Positions 26,094 through 33,702 of a stretch of DNA of 64,000 nucleotides are shown here, piece by piece. Every line of letters begins with the position of its first letter. Within the stretch, counting starts at the first letter, position 1. A program made the translations under genes and the position numbers. The DNA lies in contig NZ_LR593886.1 in NCBI RefSeq assembly GCF_901538265.1, positions 5,849,738-5,913,737 of the forward strand, read 5' to 3'. The notes beneath the pieces are model-generated. The model saw nothing but the letters and a program-made list of their open reading frames with translations. It had not been told where the DNA came from and did not search any database. The DNA comes from Gemmata massiliana (GTDB lineage Bacteria > Planctomycetota > Planctomycetia > Gemmatales > Gemmataceae).

Positions 26094-27211
26094 CCCCCTC
26101 TCCCGCCCCGACCGGTCCCCTTCCGCGCGCGTCGGATCAGTCCTGGTCCGGCACGATGTGGCGCCTCTCCGCGACTGCGGCCCTGGTCGGTGTCTTCTAC
26201 GTCGCGCGCGGAGCACTGTTGAGCCAAAGCACGGTAGCCGTCGACCCGGCGACGACCCGGGTGGCCGCGATCACACTCTTGCTCGTTTCGCTGCTCGCCG
26301 TCTGGTGGCGGGTCGTGGCCCGCGATCCGCGGTTGCACGCGCCGATTCTGATTACGGCCATTCTCGCGCTGAGTGACGCCTCGTTCGGGCTCCTGGAGAA
26401 CCACCCAGCCCCGCCGTGGCTCGTATCGTGGACGAACGGGGTGGTGCTGGAATACTCCCCGACGTTCCTGACGATGACAATTACGGTCCTCTGCGAACTG
26501 ATCCTCGGCCGGTTCATGTGGGGCAAGTGGCCGAACCTGTCGAGCGCGTACATCTCCGGGATCAGCGCCGGCATCCTGGTGAAGTCGTCGCTCCTGTGGC
26601 CGTTCGTCATGTGCGGGCTGATCTCGATCACCTCGAAGTACGTCCTGCGCCTGCACAACCGCCACCTGTGGAACCCCACGAACTTCGGGATGACGACGAT
26701 GCTGTTCCTGGCGCCGGAGCACGTCGCCAGTCTCAGCGTGCAGGCCGGGAACAACGGGTGGGCCGTGGCCACGATCTGGATCTTGGGCGGCCTCATCATG
26801 TACAACCTCGGCCGGTTCCACATGCCGTTCGCGTTCGTGCTCGCGTTCGTGCCGCTCGCGTTCCTGCGGTACGCGGTCACCGGGCACCCGTGGCAGGCGG
26901 AACTCGCGCCGATCACCAGCCCGATGTTCCAGCTCTACATCTTCTTCATGATTACCGACCCGAAGACGACCGTTCGGGGGCGGTGGAACCAGATCGCCTT
27001 CGTGATCGTCGTGGCCGCGGCCGAGACGTTCTGCCGGCTGGTGTTCAAGGACGTCCACTCGCTCTACCACGCGCTGTTCTTCGTCGGCCCGGTGGCGAAC
27101 CTGATCGAGATCTTCACCGACCGCGCGCGGAAGCGGCGCGCCGGGCGCCCGGCCACGGTAGCGCGAGAAGAAGTTTCCGCGGTGGCACCGGCTGTCCTGA
27201 CCAAGATGTGA
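26090..27211 (+). CDS. UnbU/RnfD-like polytopic membrane protein
   Basis: A 373-residue integral membrane protein from ATG 26090, coupled to the UnbV-like gene. About nine or ten hydrophobic helices are visible, including LSATAALVGVFYVARG, ITLLLVSLLAVWWRV, FLTMTITVLCELILG and IWILGGLIMYNLG. It contains WGKWPNLSSAYISGISAGILVKS, HLWNPTNFGMTTML and FFMITDPKTT, features shared by RnfD/NqrB-type subunits and by UnbU of enediyne clusters. RnfD and NqrB carry covalently bound FMN on a Thr in an SGAT-like site; I do not see a clear SGAT here, although TDPKT is at the expected late position. It is the last gene of the operon. It may move electrons, ions or a small product across the membrane, but this is inference. 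Confidence 0.82.
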   Translation: MTPSPAPTGPLPRASDQSWSGTMWRLSATAALVGVFYVARGALLSQSTVAVDPATTRVAAITLLLVSLLAVWWRVVARDPRLHAPILITAILALSDASFGLLENHPAPPWLVSWTNGVVLEYSPTFLTMTITVLCELILGRFMWGKWPNLSSAYISGISAGILVKSSLLWPFVMCGLISITSKYVLRLHNRHLWNPTNFGMTTMLFLAPEHVASLSVQAGNNGWAVATIWILGGLIMYNLGRFHMPFAFVLAFVPLAFLRYAVTGHPWQAELAPITSPMFQLYIFFMITDPKTTVRGRWNQIAFVIVVAAAETFCRLVFKDVHSLYHALFFVGPVANLIEIFTDRARKRRAGRPATVAREEVSAVAPAVLTKM

Positions 27212-27230
27212 GTGCGACAAGTGGTCCGGG

Positions 27231-28037
27231 CTACACGCCCGGGGCGAGCGGTTCCTCGATTCCGCCGGTGAGGTGGAGTAGTTCGAGGAGCCGGGCGCGG
27301 TGTTCGAGAAACCGGCGGTCGTTGCGCTGCCGCGGGCGCGGGAGGTCGACGTCCAGAATGCGGTCGATCCGGCCCGGGCGCGGGGTCATGACCGCGATCC
27401 GGTCACTGAGGTACAGGGCCTCATCAATGTCGTGGGTCACGAGGAGCATCGTCGTCCCGCGTGCCTGCCACATCCGCAGAATCTCGTCCTGCATGCGCAT
27501 CCGGGTGAACTGGTCGAGCGCGCCGAGCGGCTCGTCGAGCAGCAGCACCCGGGGGTGGTTGATGAGCGCCCGGGCCAGTGCCGCGCGCTGTGCCATCCCG
27601 CCGGATAGTTGGTGCGGGTAAGAGTTCGCGAACCCCTCTAGTCCGACGAGCCGCAGGTACTCGTCCACTTCGTGCCGCTGGCTCCGGAGTACCCCGCGGG
27701 CCACCAGGCCAGACTCGATGTTGCGCCGGATCGTCAACCAGGGGAACAAACTCGGGTCTTGAAACACGACCCCGCGTTCGGCGCTCGGCCCGGTGATCAA
27801 TTCCGAGCCAACCCACAGTTCGCCCTCGGTCGGTAGGTCCAGTCCCGCGACTAGGCGCAAAAGCGTGGACTTCCCGCACCCGCTCGGCCCGACCAGCGAC
27901 ACCAGTTCGCCGGCCCCGACATCGAGCGCCACCCGGTCGAGTGCGACCACGCGGGCGCCCTCGGTGGCGGCGAACGTCTTACCCACCGCACGAGCGCGGA
28001 GGGCCGCGCCCTCTCCCGCCCCGACCGCGTCACTCAC
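27231..28037 (-). CDS. ABC transporter ATP-binding protein (nitrate/sulfonate/taurine type)
   Basis: A 268-residue ATPase. Walker A is GPSGCGKST, the Q loop is in VVFQDPSLFPWLT, the signature is LSGGMAQR and Walker B is VLLLDEPLGALD, followed by the H loop in LLVTHDIDEAL. The pattern with FPWL and GALDQFTR is typical of the SsuB/TauB/NrtD group that powers uptake of sulfonates, nitrate, thiamine precursors and similar compounds. The start is GTG 28037, which overlaps the stop of the permease gene by four bases (GTGA). The frame is open much further upstream (to 28907), but that part is the antisense-like shadow of the permease. The gene faces the UnbU gene with 19 bases between stops. Confidence 0.9.
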   Translation of the reverse strand: MSDAVGAGEGAALRARAVGKTFAATEGARVVALDRVALDVGAGELVSLVGPSGCGKSTLLRLVAGLDLPTEGELWVGSELITGPSAERGVVFQDPSLFPWLTIRRNIESGLVARGVLRSQRHEVDEYLRLVGLEGFANSYPHQLSGGMAQRAALARALINHPRVLLLDEPLGALDQFTRMRMQDEILRMWQARGTTMLLVTHDIDEALYLSDRIAVMTPRPGRIDRILDVDLPRPRQRNDRRFLEHRARLLELLHLTGGIEEPLAPGV

Positions 28038-29077
28038 CACTTGATGACTCCCTTTTGCCACTTCAGAACCCGGTCGCGTGCTTGAAACAGCAGCGTCATC
28101 AGGGTCGAGAAGAACACCGCGCTGAGCGCCAGAGCGCCGTACATCTTCGCGTACTCCATGTACCCCTTCTGCCAGCTCAGGTACCACCCGAGGCCTGCGG
28201 GCACACCGGCGGTTTCGGCGACGATGAGCGTCAGGAACGAGGCTCCCAGCCCCATGAACAGGCCGATGAAGATGTTCGGCATCGCGGCGGGAAGCGCGAC
28301 GCGGAAGATCAGGTAGAACCGGCCGGCCCCGAGCGTCCGCGCGACGTCGAGGTACGACAGGCGCACGTTGGCGATACCCGACGACGTGAGGATGGTCATC
28401 GGGAACCAGACCGCGAACCCGATCAGCGCGACCGCGCACGTGAACGAATCCTTCCAGATGGTCATCACGAGCGGGATGAGCGCGGTGGCGGGGATCGGAC
28501 CGATAAACTTGAGCGCGGGCATGGCCCAGTACCGCACACGCGGGAACCAGCCCACGGCGATACCCGTAACCAGTCCCGCAGTGGCTCCGACCGCGTACCC
28601 GGCGAGGAGCAACTGGAGCGAGTGCCACGCGCTCTCGATCAGGATCGCGCGGTCCTCGATCATCCCCCCGAGCACCTCGTTCGGGCCAGGGAAGAACGGC
28701 TGGTGGAGCCAGTTCAGCTTCGTCGTCACGAGTTCCCACACGGCCGCGACGCCGACCGCGCCGGCCACGAGCGGCGCGTTGTGGCGCACCACTCCCCGCA
28801 GCGCCGGGACCGCGGCTTGCGCGAGCGCGACAAACGCGGCCCCCAGCGCAACCAGGACCAGAGCCACGGGATACGGCTGGCGCCACGCCGGGAGGGAGTC
28901 CAGCCATGTGAGAGGCGCGAGCTGTTCGGCGGGAAGGAACCGGTGAACGGCCAACGCCGCGGCAGCAACGAGAACCGGGGAAAGAACCTGGAACGTCGGG
29001 CTAACAGTACCGATACCGGATCGGGCAACAACCGGCACGGCAACACCCGCCTGGGGGTCGGCGAGGTTCGAGGCCAT
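28034..29077 (-). CDS. ABC transporter permease (SsuC/TauC type)
   Basis: A 347-residue membrane protein from ATG 29077 (GGAG eight bases upstream). The last ~250 residues are a BPD-type permease with six helices and the EAA-like loop DVARTLGAGRFYLIFRVALPAAMPNIFIGL. GPIPATALIPLVMTIW is typical of SsuC/TauC/ThiX-like permeases. The N-terminal ~110 residues carry three additional hydrophobic segments not found in the shorter (about 260-residue) SsuC, so this is a longer variant. It is the middle gene of a three-gene importer operon: the binding protein lies 37 bases upstream and the ATPase overlaps downstream. The substrate is not determined. Confidence 0.9.
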   Translation of the reverse strand: MASNLADPQAGVAVPVVARSGIGTVSPTFQVLSPVLVAAAALAVHRFLPAEQLAPLTWLDSLPAWRQPYPVALVLVALGAAFVALAQAAVPALRGVVRHNAPLVAGAVGVAAVWELVTTKLNWLHQPFFPGPNEVLGGMIEDRAILIESAWHSLQLLLAGYAVGATAGLVTGIAVGWFPRVRYWAMPALKFIGPIPATALIPLVMTIWKDSFTCAVALIGFAVWFPMTILTSSGIANVRLSYLDVARTLGAGRFYLIFRVALPAAMPNIFIGLFMGLGASFLTLIVAETAGVPAGLGWYLSWQKGYMEYAKMYGALALSAVFFSTLMTLLFQARDRVLKWQKGVIKW

Positions 29078-29114
29078 CAAGCGATCTCCGCGGAAAAAAC
29101 GATGTTAAGGCCGG

Positions 29115-30275
29115 TCACTCGATGCAGCAGCGGGTGCAACAGAGACAGTTTCCCTTGCCGCCATCGAACAGCGCCGCGAACAGGTCGGCCCGGAGGCGCG
29201 CCGGGCGGGCGCCCTCAATGCGTTCGACGGCTTGGGCAGTGACCCACTCGTCGGTAACTCCGTCGAGATCGGCCCATGCCCGCTTCGCCAATGCCGCCGG
29301 GTCCGTGGACGCGCTGAGCAGCTTGGCCTTCTTCATGTCCTCGGCCGCCTGCTCGACGCTCCGCTTGCCCTTCGCCACGCCCGGGATGTACTTCAATTGC
29401 ATCAGCGCCTGAGTGTTAATATCCACTTTGGCCGTGATGTACTTCTTCTCGACCCCCAGTTCGGCCGCGGCCTTCGGGTTCTCTTGCACCCACTTCGCGC
29501 CCTTCAGAATGGCCTTGGTGACCTTCGCCGCCGCTGCCGGGTACTTGCGCGAGAATTCCCCGTTCACCACCACCGCACAGCAATACTCGTCAGCGTAGGG
29601 CTGGTCCTTCGCTTGGTCAGCGATGGTCCGGACGACCTTGTTCCCTTCCAGAATCGTGCCGATCGGGTCGGACGTGGCGATCGCGTCGAGTTCGCCCTGT
29701 TGGAGCCGCGCACCGAGCTGGACTGGGTCCATTGCGACCCAGGTGACTTCCTTTGCTTCGACCGTCGGGTCGATGCCGACGGCCGCGAGCGTGCGGCTGG
29801 CGAACATGGCCGGCGGGCTGCCGATGTTCGACGGCACCCCGATCCGCTTCCCCTTCAGTTCGGCGACGCTCTTGATCGGCGAGTTCGGGGGCACCTGAAC
29901 CCGCAAGCAGCCGGTGTGAACGCCCGCGGTGATTTTGAAGTCGCTCCCCTTCTCGACGCCCTTGAGGATGTACATCACGAGCGTGTGGTTCGCGTGGAAC
30001 TGGCCGCTGGCGAGCCCCTCGCGCAACCCGTCCCAGTCCGTCCGGACGACCTCGACGTCGACGCCCTGTTCGGTGAACATCCCCTTTTCCTGGGCGACGA
30101 AGATCGGCGCCTCGCAAGTCAGCCCGAGGTACGCGACCTTGATCTTCCCGGGATCACCACCGGTCTGGTCGCTCTTACCGCACCCGACCGGAAGAAGAGC
30201 GAGCGCGACCGCCCCGAACAGCCCCGCGACAACAAACCGGGTGCGCGGTCGGCGGCGCGCGGACGTATTGGTCAT
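29115..30275 (-). CDS. ABC transporter substrate-binding lipoprotein (SsuA/NMT1-like) with Cys-rich C-terminal tail
   Basis: A 386-residue lipoprotein from ATG 30275 with GAGG seven bases upstream; the longer frame to 30641 is Gly/Pro-rich and unsupported. The signal peptide ends in LLPVGC. The body, KIKVAYLGLTCEAPIFVAQEKGMFTEQGVDVEVV through GVPSNIGSPPAMFASRTL and LDAIATSDP, is the NMT1/SsuA periplasmic-binding fold used for sulfonates, taurine, nitrate or thiamine-pyrimidine ligands. Unusually the last ten residues contain five cysteines (377, 379, 380, 383 and 384: CLCCTRCC), which may bind metal or an iron-sulfur species. The domain also has paired CC (YADEYCCAV) in the ligand lobe. It is the first gene of the importer operon. 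Substrate unknown. Confidence 0.88.
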   Translation of the reverse strand: MTNTSARRRPRTRFVVAGLFGAVALALLPVGCGKSDQTGGDPGKIKVAYLGLTCEAPIFVAQEKGMFTEQGVDVEVVRTDWDGLREGLASGQFHANHTLVMYILKGVEKGSDFKITAGVHTGCLRVQVPPNSPIKSVAELKGKRIGVPSNIGSPPAMFASRTLAAVGIDPTVEAKEVTWVAMDPVQLGARLQQGELDAIATSDPIGTILEGNKVVRTIADQAKDQPYADEYCCAVVVNGEFSRKYPAAAAKVTKAILKGAKWVQENPKAAAELGVEKKYITAKVDINTQALMQLKYIPGVAKGKRSVEQAAEDMKKAKLLSASTDPAALAKRAWADLDGVTDEWVTAQAVERIEGARPARLRADLFAALFDGGKGNCLCCTRCCIE

Positions 30276-30358
30276 CTGAAAGCCTCGTGTGGGGCAGCCG
30301 TTGAGTTCCCGTACCATGATACCGCCCGCCGGCATGGTTCCGACGGGCGAGAGCGGAA

Positions 30359-30544
30359 TCACTTCTTGAGGATCTTTTCCTGGTTCGCCAGGATCGTTTC
30401 CTGGTTCGCCAACATCTTGTCGAGTTTCGCTTGGTTGGCCAGGATCACCGCTTGATTGGCCTCGATTTTCGCTTGATTGGTCAGGATCTGCTGCTGGTTC
30501 CCCAGAATCGTTCGTTGGTTCGCGAGCACTTCGTCGTTCGCCAT
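30359..30544 (-). CDS. Tiny heptad-repeat coiled-coil protein
   Basis: A 61-residue protein from ATG 30544, preceded by AGGAG at good distance. It consists almost wholly of a seven-residue repeat of the form (I/L)-x-x-N-Q-x-x, seen about seven times: LANQRTI, LGNQQQI, LTNQAKI, EANQAVI, LANQAKL, LANQETI and LANQEKI. Hydrophobic a/d positions with Asn-Gln at regular places predict a continuous helix that forms a parallel coiled-coil oligomer, like a trimeric fibre stalk segment. There is no signal peptide or membrane segment. It lies 83 bases upstream of the binding-protein gene on the same strand and may be its own unit. Function unknown. Confidence 0.65.
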   Translation of the reverse strand: MANDEVLANQRTILGNQQQILTNQAKIEANQAVILANQAKLDKMLANQETILANQEKILKK

Positions 30545-30781
30545 TGCCAATCTCCTGGTGAATATGCTCTCCCGGTGGACCTGTCCGCGAACGCCGCGGA
30601 CCCACACCCGTTCCCGGGATCGGAGCCAGTACCCGACTCATCTCAACTCAGACCGTTTACGTGACTTGCGTCGCACCGGTTCGGACGAAACTCAGAAACA
30701 GAACCGCAACGCTCGTAACGATTCGCCCCGGTGAGCAAACGCGCCCACTGTATCACACCCGAGAACGATCGTTTATCACTT

Positions 30782-33277
30782 CTACTTTTTGTCGTCCTTC
30801 TTCGGTGGGCTGGCAAATACGTTCTCGCGTTCCAGTGGGAGCTGGAAGCCGTCGGAAATGCGAGTCATGTACAGTCCGCGGCACAGCCACCAGAACGTAA
30901 ACATCGCCTTATCGGGGCCGAGTTGCTTTTCCAGCGTCCGGTAATCGGCCGCGGTCAGATCCCACGGCGCGAGCGACAGCTTCCGCGCATAGGCGTAGGC
31001 GTGTTGCTCAGCAGGAGGGAAACAGGACCAGTCGTCCCCGGCCAGGCGCCGGGTGCGTTCGGCGACGGCTTGTTTGTCCAGGCCCGCCACCTCCAAGAGC
31101 ATTTCGCAGTGGCCCATGCAGTAGTTGCACTGGATGCTCCGCGTTTGAACCCAGAACAGGCTCTCCTCGAACACACGATCCTGCTTCGACTCGGCCCACA
31201 TGGTCCGCGTGGCGACGTTCCACGGGACGGCCAGTTCGGGCACGTAGCCGTTGCAAACGAGGCTCCAGACGATCTTCGTCGGCCGCGTCGCGTACCCGAG
31301 CGGCAGCGCGGCCTTCACCTGTTCCCATTCCGGGACGGGCAGGCGCGGGGTCCGATCGCGCTGCTTCTCCAGGCGCTTCTGGAGGTCGTCGAACGTCAGC
31401 TTCGACCACTCCGGGTCGCGCGCGACAACCGTCTCGCCCGATTTGAGGAGTGAGGGAAGTTCCTTTTGCTCGGGCAGAATCGGAGCGACTTGCAGCGCGT
31501 CCGCGGCGAACTTCACGCCGAGCGGAGCCATCGGCCCGTCGGCCTCTAACGGCAGTCCCAAACCGAGGATCAGTCGATCCTGGAAGTTGCCGTAAGCCGC
31601 GAGCAGAACCATCGCTGCGACCTTCTTGTCGCCGTACTGCTTCCGGAGTGTGGCGAACTGTTCGTCGGTAATCGTCGGTGCAGCGAGCGTCAGCAACCGA
31701 GCGAATTCGAGCGGTTCGCGGTCTTCAGTCGGCCATTTGGAGGGGGCGCCCGTGAGCACATTCACCGCTTCGGCACCGGCCGCGCGTTTGAGGTCGGCCA
31801 GTGCAGTCAGTTCGGTGTACTCGCACCGGTTCGCCCGGGCGACGGCCCAGCGCATTTTCGCCCGGAGCGCCGGGTCCAGCGGACTTTTCGTCCGGTGCGC
31901 TTCGTCGAGCACCAACATAGCGGCTGCGGTACGCGGTAAGTGACCGGCAACGGCTTTCACCCAGTTCGGCAGCGGCCCGTCGCCACCCGCTTCGACCTTC
32001 GGCAACTTGGCCCAAGTCGCCTTGTCACTCGAGAGCGGGACCACGCTGGCACCGGACTTGGGCGCCTTCGCGGGGGCGGATTCGGTGAGGCTCATCACGA
32101 GCGCCTGTTCCATTTCGCCCGGTTTGAACCCGAACGGCCCGCGCCCGCTCTTGTACGCGACCTTCCCGTTGGTGTCGATCACGTACAAGCGGGCCGGCAT
32201 CCCGCTGTAGGCGTTACCGACCGGGTCACTGATCTCGTCCACGAACACGGGCAGCCCCGGATTGAGTTTCTTGCGAAACTGGGCACACACTTCGGCGCGT
32301 TCCGCGGTGGTCGTCGGCTGCTTCACGGCGACGCCGAGCCGCGCGTTCGATTCCATCTTCCAGCCGTCCGTCGGGTGCGCTTCGCGCACGTAGACCATGA
32401 TGAACGTGGCCTTGTCCTTGTACCGCTCGAAGAGTGCGTCCACGTCCGGGTAGAGGGCACGGAACGGGCCGCAGGTGAAGTTCCCGAACACCAACACGAC
32501 CGGGCGCTTGCCGGTTTCCTTCGAGAGTTGCACCGTTTCCTTGCCGTCCACCGACTTGAGCGTGAAGTCCGGCGCTGTGGCTCCGACCTTCGGACCTTCT
32601 TGAATGGACCCGATCTCGCCCGCGTACAGCCCCTTCACCAGTACCGGAACCGTCGGGCCGTCCCCCGGGGGGAACCCGGCCGGTCCCCGCGGGATCATCG
32701 CGCGGCGGAAGTCGTCGGCAGTGAAGTAGTCCTTCCCGTTCGCGAGCCGCTTGAACACCTCGTCGAGTTCCTCGCGCGTCAAGCGCCCGTCGCCGGACAT
32801 ATCGAACCGGCGGAACATGCGCGTGAGCATGTTGGCCTGTTGCACAAAGGGACTGCGGTCCGACCAGTCGAGGTCAGAGGGCGTGATCTTCCCGTCGCCG
32901 TCGCGGTCGAGCAGGTCGAACAGCGCGGCCGCCCCGCGGAACTTCTCGCGCGGGACCGCGGTCGCTTTCGGGTCGAGTTGGTTGTGCTCCACGAGCCACT
33001 TCCAGGTGTACCGCGACTCGGACGGACCGAACCAGCCGTCAGTGCCGTTCAACTGCGATCCCTTGAGGATCGCGACCAGCATCCGCACCGCTTCGGGCTG
33101 CGGCGCGCCCGCGAAGTGCTTCTCGATCAGTTCGACCGCGGCCGCGGCCTCTTTCGGGTCGCTGAGTTTTTCCGGGTCGAGCTTCGGCAGCACCACCGGC
33201 TTCGGCGCGTCCGCGGCCGTACCCGGTGCGAGAACGAGCGCCACGAGAGCGGGCGCGACGAAGAACCGAATCCGCAT
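30782..33277 (-). CDS. Exported EF-hand / iodothyronine-deiodinase-like / AhpD-like fusion protein
   Basis: An 831-residue protein from ATG 33277, giving a signal peptide (residues 1-22). EF-hand loops occur at residues 124-136 (DRDGDGKITPSDL) and 159-170 (DMSGDGRLTREE). Then follows a thioredoxin-fold domain with VGATAPDFTL (231-240), NFTCGPFRALYPDVD (Cys269) and VYVREAHPTDGW (295-306). The REAHPTDGW and FRALYPD motifs match the iodothyronine deiodinase family, with Cys at the Sec position. The C-terminal half ends in a carboxymuconolactone-decarboxylase/AhpD-like domain with CNYCMGHC (Cys717, Cys720, Cys724), a peroxidase-type CxxC. The protein probably carries out thiol redox chemistry in the periplasm, possibly calcium-modulated; the true substrate is unknown. 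Confidence 0.85.
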   Translation of the reverse strand: MRIRFFVAPALVALVLAPGTAADAPKPVVLPKLDPEKLSDPKEAAAAVELIEKHFAGAPQPEAVRMLVAILKGSQLNGTDGWFGPSESRYTWKWLVEHNQLDPKATAVPREKFRGAAALFDLLDRDGDGKITPSDLDWSDRSPFVQQANMLTRMFRRFDMSGDGRLTREELDEVFKRLANGKDYFTADDFRRAMIPRGPAGFPPGDGPTVPVLVKGLYAGEIGSIQEGPKVGATAPDFTLKSVDGKETVQLSKETGKRPVVLVFGNFTCGPFRALYPDVDALFERYKDKATFIMVYVREAHPTDGWKMESNARLGVAVKQPTTTAERAEVCAQFRKKLNPGLPVFVDEISDPVGNAYSGMPARLYVIDTNGKVAYKSGRGPFGFKPGEMEQALVMSLTESAPAKAPKSGASVVPLSSDKATWAKLPKVEAGGDGPLPNWVKAVAGHLPRTAAAMLVLDEAHRTKSPLDPALRAKMRWAVARANRCEYTELTALADLKRAAGAEAVNVLTGAPSKWPTEDREPLEFARLLTLAAPTITDEQFATLRKQYGDKKVAAMVLLAAYGNFQDRLILGLGLPLEADGPMAPLGVKFAADALQVAPILPEQKELPSLLKSGETVVARDPEWSKLTFDDLQKRLEKQRDRTPRLPVPEWEQVKAALPLGYATRPTKIVWSLVCNGYVPELAVPWNVATRTMWAESKQDRVFEESLFWVQTRSIQCNYCMGHCEMLLEVAGLDKQAVAERTRRLAGDDWSCFPPAEQHAYAYARKLSLAPWDLTAADYRTLEKQLGPDKAMFTFWWLCRGLYMTRISDGFQLPLERENVFASPPKKDDKK

Positions 33278-33312
33278 GGGGAGAGCCTCCGGGTGATCGA
33301 AAACACGGGCAC

Positions 33313-33702
33313 TCATTCGAGCGCGCGGAACACCGTCAGTTTGGGATCGGTGCCGACGACGTAGGTAACGGTCTTGGTCGCAGTACGCCCCTGCGCGTCG
33401 CGAACAGTGATTTGGACCTGAACACGGAGGTTCGCGTCCTCGGGGGTTCCGTCATTCAGGAGCTTGTACTCAGTGAGCTTCGCCCCGGCCATCCAGTCGA
33501 AATCCTGGGCGACGATCGGCGGATTCTCGTTCCCGAGAGACTCGATCTTCTGCCCCGCTTTCCAGACATCGAGTGTGGACCGAAGGGCCGCGAGCGCCTT
33601 GTCCGGTTCCACCGGCGCGGCCCGGCGCGGCCCGTCCGAGCACCCGACCACGGTCAGGCACAGTGTAACGGCTCCCACGAAACGAATCAGTTTAGAAATC
33701 AC
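33313..33702 (-). CDS. Small lipoprotein following a DUF1559 gene
   Basis: A 129-residue protein from GTG 33702, chosen because a GGAGG-like site lies just upstream and it gives a proper lipoprotein leader ([14 protein letters not shown], lipobox VVGC near residue 21). The mature protein starts [29 protein letters not shown] and continues as an alpha/beta domain with [27 protein letters not shown]. Related small lipoproteins are commonly found after DUF1559 genes in planctomycetes. The start overlaps the end of the DUF1559 gene by 11 bases, so both are one operon. No enzymatic motif is present; the function is unknown. Confidence 0.8.
   Translation of the reverse strand: MISKLIRFVGAVTLCLTVVGCSDGPRRAAPVEPDKALAALRSTLDVWKAGQKIESLGNENPPIVAQDFDWMAGAKLTEYKLLNDGTPEDANLRVQVQITVRDAQGRTATKTVTYVVGTDPKLTVFRALE

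Noticed and set aside
26042..27220. 392-codon minus-strand frame opposite the UnbU-like gene
   Set aside because: Composition (Arg, His, Asp, Gln-rich) is that of antisense frames in high-GC DNA; the plus-strand gene has membrane helices.
27226..27242. CCGGGC/GCCCGG hairpin between the UnbU and ATPase genes
   Set aside because: Stem is only six bases, overlaps the ATPase stop codon and has no T tract; not strong enough to call a terminator.
27231..28907. 558-codon frame covering the ATPase and part of the permease region
   Set aside because: Only the part after GTG 28037 has ATPase motifs; the rest is the off-frame shadow of the permease gene.
29232..30455. 407-codon plus-strand frame opposite the binding-protein gene
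   Set aside because: Antisense shadow with His/Arg/Leu-rich sequence.
32480..32495. Possible selenocysteine in the deiodinase-like domain
   Set aside because: The position corresponding to Sec is encoded by TGC, not TGA, and the frame has no internal stop; no recoding is needed.
31940..33364. 474-codon plus-strand frame opposite the deiodinase-like fusion
   Set aside because: It is His/Arg-rich antisense to a gene with clear EF-hand, deiodinase and AhpD motifs.
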